Assembly: GCA_048264105.1 (NCBI GenBank)
Contig: JBLXDJ010000002.1
Location: 558,001 to 622,000, forward strand
Source: Oceanospirillum sp048264105
Lineage (GTDB): Bacteria; Pseudomonadota; Gammaproteobacteria; Pseudomonadales; Halomonadaceae
Length of the DNA stretch: 64,000 nucleotides
Reading direction: 5' to 3'
Below the pieces are notes generated by a model. The model did not search any database. It was given only the letters and a program-made list of their open reading frames with translations, and was not told the DNA's origin. The position numbers and the translations under genes are program-made. This document shows, piece by piece, positions 34,578 through 42,407 of the stretch. The stretch's first letter is position 1. Each line of letters begins with the position of its first letter.

Positions 34578-34916
34578 TTAACCCGCCTTTTTCAACTTAG
34601 TATATTCTTTCAGATAATGACGGCTCAGCTCCAGAAAACGGGGTGTTAAGCCTTCATCTTCATAAATCGGATCGCCTTCTTCATCGTGGGCAACGACCTT
34701 GGTTCCCTTCTCATAAGGGAAGCGACCTTCCACTTCATCCAGTGCTACCTTGATCAGATCTGCCAGCAGAAGTTCCGCCGGTCGTCGTGGAAAGAGTTCT
34801 GCCAGTGCCTGTAATCGTGCAGCGTCTTCTACCGGCAGACGAATGCTGTACAGCTCTTCGGTAATTGCGCCGGTATCTTTGCTTTTCCAGTTATGAACCA
34901 GTTCATTAAATCGCAT
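34578..34916 (-). CDS. Conserved hypothetical protein, 112 aa (pseudomonad 'pili tip component' type)
   Basis: This small soluble protein begins MRFNELVHNWKSKDTGAITE and contains YSIRLPVEDAARLQALAELF, a ribbon-helix-helix-like stretch, then FPYEKGTKVVAHDEEGDPIYED. It resembles proteins annotated in pseudomonads as 'type 1 pili tip component' or 'pilin assembly protein'. No signal peptide or chaperone-usher genes are present, so I regard that name as unreliable. The pattern is conserved and the function is unknown. Its ribosome binding site is inside a hairpin (annotated separately), which suggests post-transcriptional control. It is flanked by mazG and ppc on the opposite strand. Confidence 0.8.
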   Translation of the reverse strand: MRFNELVHNWKSKDTGAITEELYSIRLPVEDAARLQALAELFPRRPAELLLADLIKVALDEVEGRFPYEKGTKVVAHDEEGDPIYEDEGLTPRFLELSRHYLKEYTKLKKAG

Positions 34917-34921
34917 AAATA

Positions 34922-34978
34922 AACTCCTTATGCAGGAGTCAGCGGTAATTGGCCGATGTACGCCATCGTGTTACCGCT
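34922..34978 (-). promoter_or_regulatory. Structured leader masking a ribosome binding site
   Basis: Two adjacent hairpins precede the minus-strand ATG at 34916. The first pairs AGCGGTAA with TTACCGCT (8 bp) and encloses CGATG, a GCGTA loop and CATCG. The second pairs GACTCC with GGAGTT around TGCATAA. The GGAG of the second is the only Shine-Dalgarno match, 7 nt from the start codon, so it would be hidden when the hairpin forms. Confidence 0.6.
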
Positions 34979-35329
34979 GGCTTTTGTGAATGTTAAGCCT
35001 TACTCATACTGTAGCAACAAAGCGAAGAATTATTGCCGCACAAGTCGGATTTCTTTTACCTGACACCCCGGATCGTTTAATACTGAACGGGTGTCGCCGG
35101 TGTCATGTCATAAACCATTAAGGCGATCTGTCTGCCTGTCCTGTTCGGTGACTACACTTTAAAGATGGCTCAGACAGATAAAACTGACCAGTGACATTTG
35201 GTTTTGAAACGTAGTAAATGGTATGTAAACGTAGTAAAAAATATTTACGGGACAGCTTCTGTTGTTTTATCGCTGTAAGTGCAAGTCATTCCCGTAACAC
35301 GAATTTTCCAGACATCATGGAGGTAACCC
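34979..35329. other. Remaining intergenic region before ppc (about 350 bp)
   Basis: No ORF is seen. The stretch must contain the promoter of the divergent small gene and that of ppc. The notable element is a pair of 12-bp direct repeats (annotated separately). A GGAGGTAA ribosome site at 35319 precedes the GTG of ppc. No -35/-10 pair is convincing. Confidence 0.5.
35207..35238 (+). repeat. Two 12-bp direct repeats upstream of ppc
   Basis: AAACGTAGTAAA occurs at 35207-35218 and 35227-35238, a spacing of 20 bp or about two helical turns on the same face. The second copy ends 91 bp before the ppc start. The arrangement looks like an operator for a dimeric regulator, but no known consensus matches. 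Confidence 0.65.
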
Positions 35330-37969
35330 GTGAATCAGTTACATGAGTCGTTGCGTGACAATGTGCGAGAACTGGGTGACTATCTGGGACAAACCATCAG
35401 CCATCATATGGGTGATGACTTTTTAGAAAAAATCGAAACGATCCGCCATCTGGCGAAAGCGGACCGGGTCGGCGATCATTCCGATAACAGTCTTCAGGAT
35501 TATCTCAGCGATCTGTCTGATGATGAGTTGCTGCCGGTGGCCCGGGCCTTTAACCAGTTCCTTAATCTGGCCAATATCGCTGAGCAGCATTACCGTGCCC
35601 GCTACCGCAAAACAGAAAACTACGAAGCGATTGAACAGCAATCGATTGTAACCCTGTTCAACCATCTGGTGACGCAGAATGTTTCGCCGGAAGAGATCTG
35701 GCAAACCATCACCGATATGCGTATCGATCTGGTGATGACCGCACACCCTACCGAAGTGAATCGCCGTACCCTGATTCAGAAATATGATGGTATTGCAGAT
35801 AACCTGAACCAGCTGGAAAACGAAGGTTTGTACCTTGACCAGCGGGAGAAGATTCAGGATCGCATCCGCCAGCTTGTGGAGCAGGCCTGGCATACCGATG
35901 AGATCCGTCATCAGCGTCCGACACCGGTTGACGAGGCCAAATGGGGCTTTGTGGTGATTGAGAACTCTCTCTGGCAGGCGGTGCCGGAGTTCTATCGCCA
36001 TCTTAATCAGGGGCTTAAAGAAACCACCGGGCGTTCGCTGCCGCTGGATTGTTCTCCGATCCGGTTTGCTTCCTGGATGGGGGGCGACCGCGATGGCAAC
36101 CCTAATGTGACTGCCGATGTTACCCGTGAAGTGTTATTGCTGGCGCGCTGGATGGCGGCCGATCTGTACCTGCGGGATATCGATCAGCTGCTGAATGAAC
36201 TCTCCATGTGGCAGTGCAATGATCAGCTGCGCGCCGAAGTCGGGTCAGAAACCAAAGAGCCTTATCGTGTCCTGCTGCGTGGTTTACGCCGCCGTCTTCA
36301 GGTGACACAGGAATGGATTGAGGATCAGCTGGATGGTCATACCCGCGACGAGATGCCGGATACGGTTCTGATCGATACCGAAGAGCTCAAGGCACCGCTG
36401 AAGCTTTGTTATGACAGTCTGATCGACAGCGGCATGTCCCGTATTGCCAAGGGACCGCTTCTGGATACCCTGCGCCGTGCCAGCTGCTTTGGCCTGAACC
36501 TGCTGAAGCTGGATATCCGTCAGGATTCCGGCCGCCATGCAGATGTTATCGCCGAGATCTGTCAGGCGTTGGATCTGGGGAATTACCATCAATGGAGCGA
36601 GTCCGATAAACAGCATTTTCTGCTGAATGAACTGCGCTCGTGTCGCCCTCTGATCCCCCATGACTGGCAGCCTTCTGCGGAAGTGCAGGAGGTGATTGAT
36701 ACCTGTCGTGTGGTTGCTCAGCAGTCTCAGGAAGCGCTGGGCAGTTATGTGATCTCCATGGCGCACTATGCCTCGGATGTACTGGCGGTTCATCTGCTGC
36801 TGAAAGAGTGCGGTTGCCCTTTCCCGATGAAAGTCGTTCCCCTGTTTGAAACGCTGGATGATCTGGATCGTTCCTCAGAAGTGATCGGTAGCCTGATGCG
36901 TATCGAGTGGTATCAGGATCGGATTCAGGGCGAGCAGGAGGTCATGATCGGTTATTCGGATTCTTCCAAAGATGCCGGTCAGCTGGCCGCCGCCTGGGGA
37001 CAGTATCGTGCTCAGGAAGAACTGGTGAAGGTCTGTAAACGTCATGGCGTGCATCTGACGTTGTTCCATGGTCGTGGTGGTACCGTGGGTCGGGGTGGTG
37101 GTCCTGCCCGTTCGGCGATTCTGGCACAGCCACCTGGATCGGTGAGCGGTAGTCTGCGTGTGACCGAACAGGGTGAGATGATCCGCTTCAAGTTCGGTCT
37201 GCCGGATATCGCTCAGCGTAGTATGGAGATCTATGTCTCTGCTGTGCTGGAAGCGACACTTCAGCCACCGCCATCGGTGAAGAAAGAGTGGCGCGAAGAG
37301 ATGAATCTGCTGGCTGATCGCGCGCTGCACAGTTATCGCCATCAGGTCAGGGATGTGCCGGATTTTGTTCCTTATTTCCGGGCCATTACCCCGGAGCAGG
37401 AGCTGGCGAAATTGCCGCTGGGCAGTCGTCCCGCCAAGCGTCGTGCCGATGGCGGTGTTGAAAGCCTGCGGGCGATCCCCTGGATTTTTGCCTGGACTCA
37501 GATCCGCCTGATGCTTCCGGCATGGCTGGGCAGTGATATTGCCCTTTCCGATGCACTGGAAGAGGGTGAGCTACCCTTAATCAGAGAGATGATGGAAAAC
37601 TGGCCGTTTTTCACCACCTATATGGATATGCTGGAGATGGTGCTGACCAAGTCTGATGCCAATGTCGCCCGCTACTATGAGAAGAAGCTGGTGCCGGAAA
37701 AACTGCATCCTCTTGGGGATGTGCTGTGTCGTCGTCTGGATCATCTGAAAAACACCGTTATGCAGATCCGTGACCGTCAGGAGCTGCAGGAGCATATGCC
37801 GCTGATCGCTGAAGCGGTTCGGGTGCGTAACCCCTATATCGACCCGCTGCATGTGCTGCAGGCGGAGTTGTTGCAAAGGGACCGGACTCAGCCGGGGAAC
37901 GATCAGGTAGAACAGGCACTGATGGTGACCATGGCGGGTATTGCGGCCGGTTTGCGTAATACCGGCTGA
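35330..37969 (+). CDS. ppc: Phosphoenolpyruvate carboxylase
   Basis: PPC carboxylates phosphoenolpyruvate to oxaloacetate and so replenishes the TCA cycle whose operon lies 15 kb downstream. The 879-aa protein has the usual bacterial length. Key sites are the catalytic His in LVMTAHPTEVNRRT (about residue 140), SWMGGDRDGNPNV, MIGYSDSSKDAGQL, and the Gly-rich loop FHGRGGTVGRGGGPA with the second catalytic His/Arg. It ends in AGIAAGLRNTG, the conserved C-terminal NTG. The start is a GTG with a strong GGAGGTAA ribosome site. A GC-rich hairpin follows it before the next gene. Confidence 0.98.
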   Translation: MNQLHESLRDNVRELGDYLGQTISHHMGDDFLEKIETIRHLAKADRVGDHSDNSLQDYLSDLSDDELLPVARAFNQFLNLANIAEQHYRARYRKTENYEAIEQQSIVTLFNHLVTQNVSPEEIWQTITDMRIDLVMTAHPTEVNRRTLIQKYDGIADNLNQLENEGLYLDQREKIQDRIRQLVEQAWHTDEIRHQRPTPVDEAKWGFVVIENSLWQAVPEFYRHLNQGLKETTGRSLPLDCSPIRFASWMGGDRDGNPNVTADVTREVLLLARWMAADLYLRDIDQLLNELSMWQCNDQLRAEVGSETKEPYRVLLRGLRRRLQVTQEWIEDQLDGHTRDEMPDTVLIDTEELKAPLKLCYDSLIDSGMSRIAKGPLLDTLRRASCFGLNLLKLDIRQDSGRHADVIAEICQALDLGNYHQWSESDKQHFLLNELRSCRPLIPHDWQPSAEVQEVIDTCRVVAQQSQEALGSYVISMAHYASDVLAVHLLLKECGCPFPMKVVPLFETLDDLDRSSEVIGSLMRIEWYQDRIQGEQEVMIGYSDSSKDAGQLAAAWGQYRAQEELVKVCKRHGVHLTLFHGRGGTVGRGGGPARSAILAQPPGSVSGSLRVTEQGEMIRFKFGLPDIAQRSMEIYVSAVLEATLQPPPSVKKEWREEMNLLADRALHSYRHQVRDVPDFVPYFRAITPEQELAKLPLGSRPAKRRADGGVESLRAIPWIFAWTQIRLMLPAWLGSDIALSDALEEGELPLIREMMENWPFFTTYMDMLEMVLTKSDANVARYYEKKLVPEKLHPLGDVLCRRLDHLKNTVMQIRDRQELQEHMPLIAEAVRVRNPYIDPLHVLQAELLQRDRTQPGNDQVEQALMVTMAGIAAGLRNTG

Positions 37970-37999
37970 TCGGGCGGCACATTTTATATCAGTGGCGTT

Positions 38000-38028
38000 T
38001 ATCCCCGGTGGCGATGCTGCCGGGGATA
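38000..38028 (+). other. Hairpin between ppc and the HD-domain gene
   Basis: TATCCCCGG and CCGGGGATA pair perfectly (9 bp) around an 11-nt loop. There is no T run, so it is probably not a terminator. It ends 2 nt before the AGGAGG ribosome site of the next gene and may influence that gene's translation or act as a 3'-end stabiliser for ppc mRNA. Confidence 0.5.
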
Positions 38029-38040
38029 TAAGGAGGCAGA

Positions 38041-38715
38041 ATGGAATCCGATAAAACATCTAAGTCCTCAGCGGATCTGCTGAATCATGTGGCTCAGGAT
38101 ACTGACCTGTCTGCTGAAGAAACCGGTTACATCGAGAGCGAAAAAGAGGGCGCGATGCAGCATCCTCTGGTGGAGCGTGCCCGTCAGTTTGCCTCAGATG
38201 CCCATGGCCGACATGAGCAGATTCGTCGTTATACCAACGAGGCTTATATCGTTCATCCACAGGCGGTTGCTGAGCGGGTGGTGGAGTTTCTGCCACAACC
38301 TGAGGTTCTGGCGGCAGCCTGGCTGCATGATGTGGTGGAAGATACCGATGTGGCGCTGGAGGAGATTCATCAGCTGTTTGGCGAGGAGGTGGCATTACTG
38401 GTTGATCAGCTCACCTCGGGCCCCCACAGCAAAGAGCTGGAGCGTGCCGAGCGCAAGCTGCTGGATCGTATGCAGCTTGAGCAGGCTGATATCCGCGCTA
38501 AGACCATCAAGCTGGCGGATATTATCGACAACACCCACACCATCGCGGAGCGGGATCCTGAATTTGCCGCCCTCTATCTGCCGGAAAAATACGCCATGCT
38601 TCAGGTGCTGAAACAGGGTAACCCGGAGCTGTTTGCGTTAGCCCAGCAGATTATCGAAGAGGGATTACAGCAGTTAACAGAGTTGAGTCAGAAACCGCCC
38701 TATGAGGACGGCTGA
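38041..38715 (+). CDS. Stand-alone HD hydrolase, possible small alarmone hydrolase (SAH/Mesh1-like)
   Basis: This 224-aa protein has a single HD domain of the RelA/SpoT hydrolase type and no synthetase. The metal and catalytic pattern is complete: AYIVHP (His 72), LHDVVEDT (His 96, Asp 97, Glu 100, Asp 101) and KTIKLADIIDNTHTI (Asp 160, Asn 164), as in the ppGpp-hydrolysing domains of SpoT/Rel and Mesh1. The first 40 residues are a charged, Ser/Glu-rich extension that family members lack. The strong AGGAGG supports the start at 38041. The last 16 bp overlap the convergent panE. ppGpp hydrolysis is inferred; other nucleotide substrates, such as NADPH in animal Mesh1, are possible. Confidence 0.75.
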   Translation: MESDKTSKSSADLLNHVAQDTDLSAEETGYIESEKEGAMQHPLVERARQFASDAHGRHEQIRRYTNEAYIVHPQAVAERVVEFLPQPEVLAAAWLHDVVEDTDVALEEIHQLFGEEVALLVDQLTSGPHSKELERAERKLLDRMQLEQADIRAKTIKLADIIDNTHTIAERDPEFAALYLPEKYAMLQVLKQGNPELFALAQQIIEEGLQQLTELSQKPPYEDG

Positions 38716-39623
38716 TTGAAGCGTTGTTTTACATCGCGGTAGATATTCAGGCTTTCCGGCACTTCAATATTCAGGCGTTCTGCCTGCTGTACCAGATAAC
38801 CGTTGATGTAGTCGATCTCGGTGATTTTACCCCGCAGGGTATCCTGTAGCATGGAGGAGCGGTTTTTTGCCGTACCTTCAATTACATCTGTTGCCAGTTG
38901 CAGCAGCCCCTGTTCCGGTAGTTGCAGCTTCAGGCCTTTCATCACCGCCTCAGTTTCCTGACAAAGCAGACTTACCCGCTGATAACGCTCCGGCTGCATC
39001 AGCTCACCGTTCAGGCACTGATCCAAGGCTGTCAGGCCGTTAATAGCGATATTGATCGCCAGTTTATTCCACAGGGCCTGATTAATATCTTCACAGGCTT
39101 CGATGATCAAATCGGTTTGCTCCAGATCTTCAACCACCTGTCGCCAGACGTTTTGCCCCAGGGTATTTAATGCCCCCACGCGGCTGATGCCCTGACCGGC
39201 ATGGATCACATGGCCCGGTTCTGTACGGTATGCGCCATCGGTAATACAAACGGCAACAATGGCGTACTCAGGATAGGCTTCGGCTACCGCCTGCTGAGAG
39301 CCCATGCCGTTTTGCAGCAGGACAATACAGGCATCATCGGTTAATGCGTGCTGAATCCCTGCCACAGCGGCGACCGCATCGTGAGCTTTTGTCGCGACAA
39401 CCAACCGGCTAATCGATTTCTCAGGGCAGGCGGAAGCTGTCGTCAGCTCTGCCTCAAAGGCTGTGGCCTGATCCGCCTGAAACCGTGTCAGGCTCAGGGA
39501 TTCAGGTGCAGCGACCCCTTCTCTGTGCAGTAGGGTAACGGGGAATCCAGCCTGATTCAGATAGCCCGCCCAAAGGCAGCCTAACGAACCCGCACCCAAT
39601 ACCGTCCAGTGTGTTTGACTCAT
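38700..39623 (-). CDS. panE: 2-dehydropantoate 2-reductase
   Basis: PanE reduces ketopantoate to pantoate with NADPH on the way to coenzyme A. The 307-aa protein begins with the NADP Rossmann motif VLGAGSLGCLWAGYLNQAG. Conserved later segments are VLLQNGMGSQQ, NQALWNKLAINIAINGLTAL (with the catalytic Lys in WNKL) and NRSSMLQDTLRGKITEIDYI, a PanE signature. It converges with the HD gene and overlaps it by 16 bp; its start is 72 bp from the divergent YajQ gene. The fit to the ApbA/PanE family is good, although some members reduce other 2-oxoacids. Confidence 0.9.
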   Translation of the reverse strand: MSQTHWTVLGAGSLGCLWAGYLNQAGFPVTLLHREGVAAPESLSLTRFQADQATAFEAELTTASACPEKSISRLVVATKAHDAVAAVAGIQHALTDDACIVLLQNGMGSQQAVAEAYPEYAIVAVCITDGAYRTEPGHVIHAGQGISRVGALNTLGQNVWRQVVEDLEQTDLIIEACEDINQALWNKLAINIAINGLTALDQCLNGELMQPERYQRVSLLCQETEAVMKGLKLQLPEQGLLQLATDVIEGTAKNRSSMLQDTLRGKITEIDYINGYLVQQAERLNIEVPESLNIYRDVKQRFNQPSS

Positions 39624-39695
39624 GCAATTTATCCAGTTGGCAGAAACAGGGGCGCAAGTATAATGCCTGCAGACAGAATTATTAAGGAGACAAAC

Positions 39696-40178
39696 ATGCC
39701 ATCTTTTGATGTGGTGTCAGAACTCGATATGCATCAGGTCACGAATGCAGTGGATCAGTCCAATCGTGTGGTGAAAAATCGCTTCGATTTTAAAGGTGTC
39801 GATGCCAAATTCGTGCGTAAGGAAAACGTGGTTGAAGTGGTATCTGAATCTGAATTTCAGGTCCGTCAGATGATCGATATGCTGCAGGCTGAGCTGATCA
39901 GCCGCAAAGTAGATACGAAATGTATGGAAGTGGGTGATGTGATCGAAAGCGGTAAAACCGCTAAGTCTATCGTCACCCTTCAGGAAGGTATCGACACGGA
40001 TACGGCGCGAAAAATCGTCAAAATGATCAAACAGGAAAAACTGAAAGTGCAGGCAGCGATTCAGGGTGATCAGGTGCGCGTTACCGGTAAGAAGCGTGAT
40101 GACCTGCAGCAGGTGATCGCCTTTCTGCGTCAGGCAGAGCTGGATATTCCTCTGCAGTATCAGAACTTCAGGGATTAA
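39696..40178 (+). CDS. YajQ family nucleotide-binding protein
   Basis: This 160-aa protein of the YajQ (UPF0234) family has two ferredoxin-like folds. The start PSFDVVSELDMHQVTNAVDQ and the segment RFDFKGVDAKF are diagnostic, and the C-terminal half has KIVKMIKQEKLKVQAAIQGD and VRVTGKKRDDLQQVIAFLR. A family member in Xanthomonas binds cyclic di-GMP and acts with a LysR regulator, while others bind GTP or ATP. The ligand here is not determined. The ATG at 39696 follows AAGGAGA; the longer open frame from 39609 overlaps panE's start region and is unlikely. A strong terminator follows. Confidence 0.93.
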   Translation: MPSFDVVSELDMHQVTNAVDQSNRVVKNRFDFKGVDAKFVRKENVVEVVSESEFQVRQMIDMLQAELISRKVDTKCMEVGDVIESGKTAKSIVTLQEGIDTDTARKIVKMIKQEKLKVQAAIQGDQVRVTGKKRDDLQQVIAFLRQAELDIPLQYQNFRD

Positions 40179-40225
40179 TGTCAGGTTTTAATACTGCTGT
40201 TTATATTTTTATATAAATAAAATTA

Positions 40226-40259
40226 ACGGGGTTCTGATTTGACAGAACCCCGTTTTTTT
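40226..40259 (+). terminator. Rho-independent terminator after the YajQ gene
   Basis: CGGGGTTCTG and CAGAACCCCG (10 bp, 6-nt loop) are followed by seven T residues. It lies about 48 bp after the stop. Confidence 0.93.
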
Positions 40260-40389
40260 ATGCTAGGGTAATTACCAAGCTTCTTATCATATTTCGATCC
40301 TTGATAAGGTAAATCCTCAGTTAGCCAGTCATCCTGTTAATTGCATTAACCTGCAAATTAACAACGATGGCAAAGGAGTTAATTGAAGC

Positions 40390-40677
40390 ATGAGTAAGAA
40401 AGAAGCCTATCAGCAAAAGGTTGAAGCCCAGCTTAACGAATGGAAAGCTGATATCGACAAACTGAAAGCCAAAGCAGATCAGGCCAGCGCCTCTGCTCAG
40501 GCCGGACTCTACGAGCAGATAGATCAGCTGAAAGCCAAGCGGGAAGCGGTGGCTAATAAGTTTGATGAGCTGCGTAACGCCAGTGATGAAGCTTGGGATG
40601 ATGTTAAGTCCGGACTGGATCTCGCAAAAGAATCCCTGTCAGAAGCCATGAACTCCGCATCAGACCGTTTTAAGTGA
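40390..40677 (+). CDS. Small cytoplasmic coiled-coil protein, 95 aa
   Basis: This almost entirely helical protein is rich in Lys, Glu and Ala: YQQKVEAQLNEWKADIDKL, then DQLKAKREAVANKFDEL. There is no signal peptide. The C-terminal part, DEAWDDVKSGLDLAKESLSEA, is a repeat-like amphipathic pattern also found in the downstream protein. Similar short coiled-coil proteins are widespread in marine gammaproteobacteria and are mostly annotated as hypothetical. A GGAG ribosome site (40374-40377) precedes the ATG. The function is unknown; the high charge and amphipathic helix pattern suggest a stress or scaffold protein, but that is a guess. Confidence 0.75.
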   Translation: MSKKEAYQQKVEAQLNEWKADIDKLKAKADQASASAQAGLYEQIDQLKAKREAVANKFDELRNASDEAWDDVKSGLDLAKESLSEAMNSASDRFK

Positions 40678-40738
40678 TCTATTAATTTAATTCGACCTTT
40701 AACGGGTATTAAATCATTTGATAATGATGAGGTTATAT

Positions 40739-41215
40739 ATGGTTTTAAGAAATAACATTGTCTATTTTATTGCTTCGCTATTATTGGTCTCAATGGCTTT
40801 TCCTGCTATTGCCGGTGATCATAAAGATACCGATGTCACGGTTAAAGATATTAAGCAGGAAACCGCAGATGTGATTCAAACCCTGCAGGCTTATACCGAA
40901 GATCAGCAGCAGGAAGCGCTGCAAACAGCAAAACAGGCGATGCAGCGGGCTGATGAACGGATCAATCGACTGGAAACCCGGATCGATAACCGTTGGGATC
41001 AGCTAAGTAAGCCAGCCCGACAGCAAACCCGTGAAGCTCTGAGAGAACTTCGCCAGGATCGGGTTCAGCTGTCTGAATGGTACGGCAGCATGAAGGAAAG
41101 CAGCCGGGATGCCTGGTCCGAAATGAGAACCGGCTTCAATAAAGCGTATCAGTCGATGTCGAATGCCTGGCAGGATGCTCAGGAAGAGTTTGATCAGAGC
41201 CAGCAGGATGCCTGA
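40739..41215 (+). CDS. Exported coiled-coil protein, 158 aa, related in pattern to its neighbour
   Basis: The protein has a signal peptide (VLRNNIVYFIASLLLVSMAF, cleavage after AIA) and then a long charged helix rich in Gln, Glu and Arg with QQQEALQTAKQAMQRADERI and RLETRIDNRWDQL. The C-terminal SRDAWSEMRTGFNKAYQSMS has the same spacing of Trp, Gly and Ser as DEAWDDVKSGLDLAKESLSE in the preceding gene. The ATG at 40739 has GAGG upstream; an earlier TTG frame is less plausible. It lies 61 bp downstream of the cytoplasmic coiled-coil gene, so the two may form an operon of paired cytoplasmic and periplasmic forms. The function is unknown. Confidence 0.75.
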   Translation: MVLRNNIVYFIASLLLVSMAFPAIAGDHKDTDVTVKDIKQETADVIQTLQAYTEDQQQEALQTAKQAMQRADERINRLETRIDNRWDQLSKPARQQTREALRELRQDRVQLSEWYGSMKESSRDAWSEMRTGFNKAYQSMSNAWQDAQEEFDQSQQDA

Positions 41216-41447
41216 TCGTTAAATGTTTTCTGGAGACTGTTCTCTCAAATCCTCTTATTGCCGGGGTGGCGACGCCCCTGCTTTTTCTTCATATCAATTC
41301 TTATCAGTAAGCGCTTGTTTCTTCGGCAGCGACTTCTCTTGGATAGCCTCGTAATCTTTGAATAGATGGACTGGAATATTAGAAATTGCCAGTTGGTGGT
41401 GTAGGTTAATCCACGTATGGTATTTCCATTTTCCAGAGGGATTAGGC

Positions 41448-41969
41448 ATGTCAGTGCAGGGACGACTTTATTTCTTTTGCGGTAAGATGGGTGCGGGCAA
41501 ATCCACCTATTCAAAACAGTTAGCGGCTGATCAACAGGCAGTGCTGTTGTCTGAAGATGAATGGCTGGTAAACCATTACCCCGACCAGATTAAAAGCTTT
41601 GATGATTACCTGACATATTCCGCGCTGATCCGCCCGTTTATCCAACAGCTTGTGCAGAATATTCTGGCAACAGGGGCGGATGTGGTGATGGATTTTCCGG
41701 CCAATACTGTGCGTCAGCGAAGCTGGTTTCTGAACCTTTGTCGTGAAGCAGACTGCGAGCATCAGATGATCTGGCTGGATCTTACCGATGAGCAGTGTCT
41801 GAAACAGATCGCCCAACGTCGCCTTGAGCAACCGGAGCGGGCAGCCTTTGATACCGAAGCGGTATTTCATCAGGTGACTGCGTTTTTTGAGCCGCCAACG
41901 GCTGATGAGCATCTGAATATTGTGACATCAGAATTTGCCGGTGACGCAGGGATTGGAGTAAAGGAATGA
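41448..41969 (+). CDS. P-loop ATP-binding protein (AAA_33/kinase-like), 173 aa
   Basis: This small P-loop NTPase has a Walker A motif in FFCGKMGAGKSTYSKQL, followed by AVLLSEDEWLV, which places an acidic residue as in zeta-toxin and small-molecule kinases. VVMDFPANTVRQRSWF is the probable Walker B or substrate-site region, and LTDEQCLKQIAQRRLEQPER forms the lid helix. No antitoxin gene is adjacent, so toxin activity is not supported. The start at 41448 (SVQGRLYFF) removes an improbable N-terminal extension. Its last four bases overlap the ATG of the DUF1801 gene, so the two are coupled. Confidence 0.8.
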   Translation: MSVQGRLYFFCGKMGAGKSTYSKQLAADQQAVLLSEDEWLVNHYPDQIKSFDDYLTYSALIRPFIQQLVQNILATGADVVMDFPANTVRQRSWFLNLCREADCEHQMIWLDLTDEQCLKQIAQRRLEQPERAAFDTEAVFHQVTAFFEPPTADEHLNIVTSEFAGDAGIGVKE

Positions 41970-42370
41970 GTGATGTTGTCAGCCTGCATCTTGATCAATA
42001 CCCGGATCAGGTTCGGGTAAGACTTTTGGAGCTTCGTGATCTGATCATCAAGAGCGCTTCAGCGTTAGAGGTGGGTGACGTTGAGCAGGCTCTGAAGTGG
42101 GGGGAACCCAGTTTCAGTGTGAAGTCCGGCAGCCCGGTGCGTATAGATTGGAAGGAAAAAACACCGGATCAGTATTATCTGTTCTTCAACTGTAAGACCC
42201 GATTGGTTGAGACTTTTAGAGAGTTATATAGTGCCAGTCTTGTTTTTGAAGGTAATCGGGCGATTGTATTGCCGCTATCTGAGCCCCTGCCCGAAGAGAC
42301 CATTTCGCACTGCCTCCGGTTGGCTCTGACGTATCACAAGCTTAAGCATTTACCTCTGCTCGGCGCGTAG
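41966..42370 (+). CDS. DUF1801 domain-containing protein, 134 aa
   Basis: This protein belongs to the DUF1801 (YdhG-like) family: YPDQVRVRLLELRDLIIKSA, then EALKWGEPSFSVKSG, the family's conserved lysine-tryptophan-glycine turn, and YYLFFNCKTRLVETFREL. The family has a fold of unknown function, sometimes linked to iron or heavy-metal responses in Bacillus relatives. It is translationally coupled to the P-loop gene by a 4-bp ATGA overlap. No catalytic residues can be assigned. Confidence 0.85.
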   Translation: MSDVVSLHLDQYPDQVRVRLLELRDLIIKSASALEVGDVEQALKWGEPSFSVKSGSPVRIDWKEKTPDQYYLFFNCKTRLVETFRELYSASLVFEGNRAIVLPLSEPLPEETISHCLRLALTYHKLKHLPLLGA

Positions 42371-42407
42371 GCTTCGAGCGGTTTTAAAACTATTTGGGAA
42401 AAGGAAG

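Noticed and set aside
34578..34916. Type 1 pilus tip protein
   Set aside because: The name is used for similar proteins in databases, but this protein has no signal peptide and no pilus genes nearby.
41448..41969. Zeta-type toxin
   Set aside because: The P-loop and acidic residues resemble zeta-like kinases, but no antitoxin gene is adjacent and the coupled DUF1801 gene is not an epsilon antitoxin.
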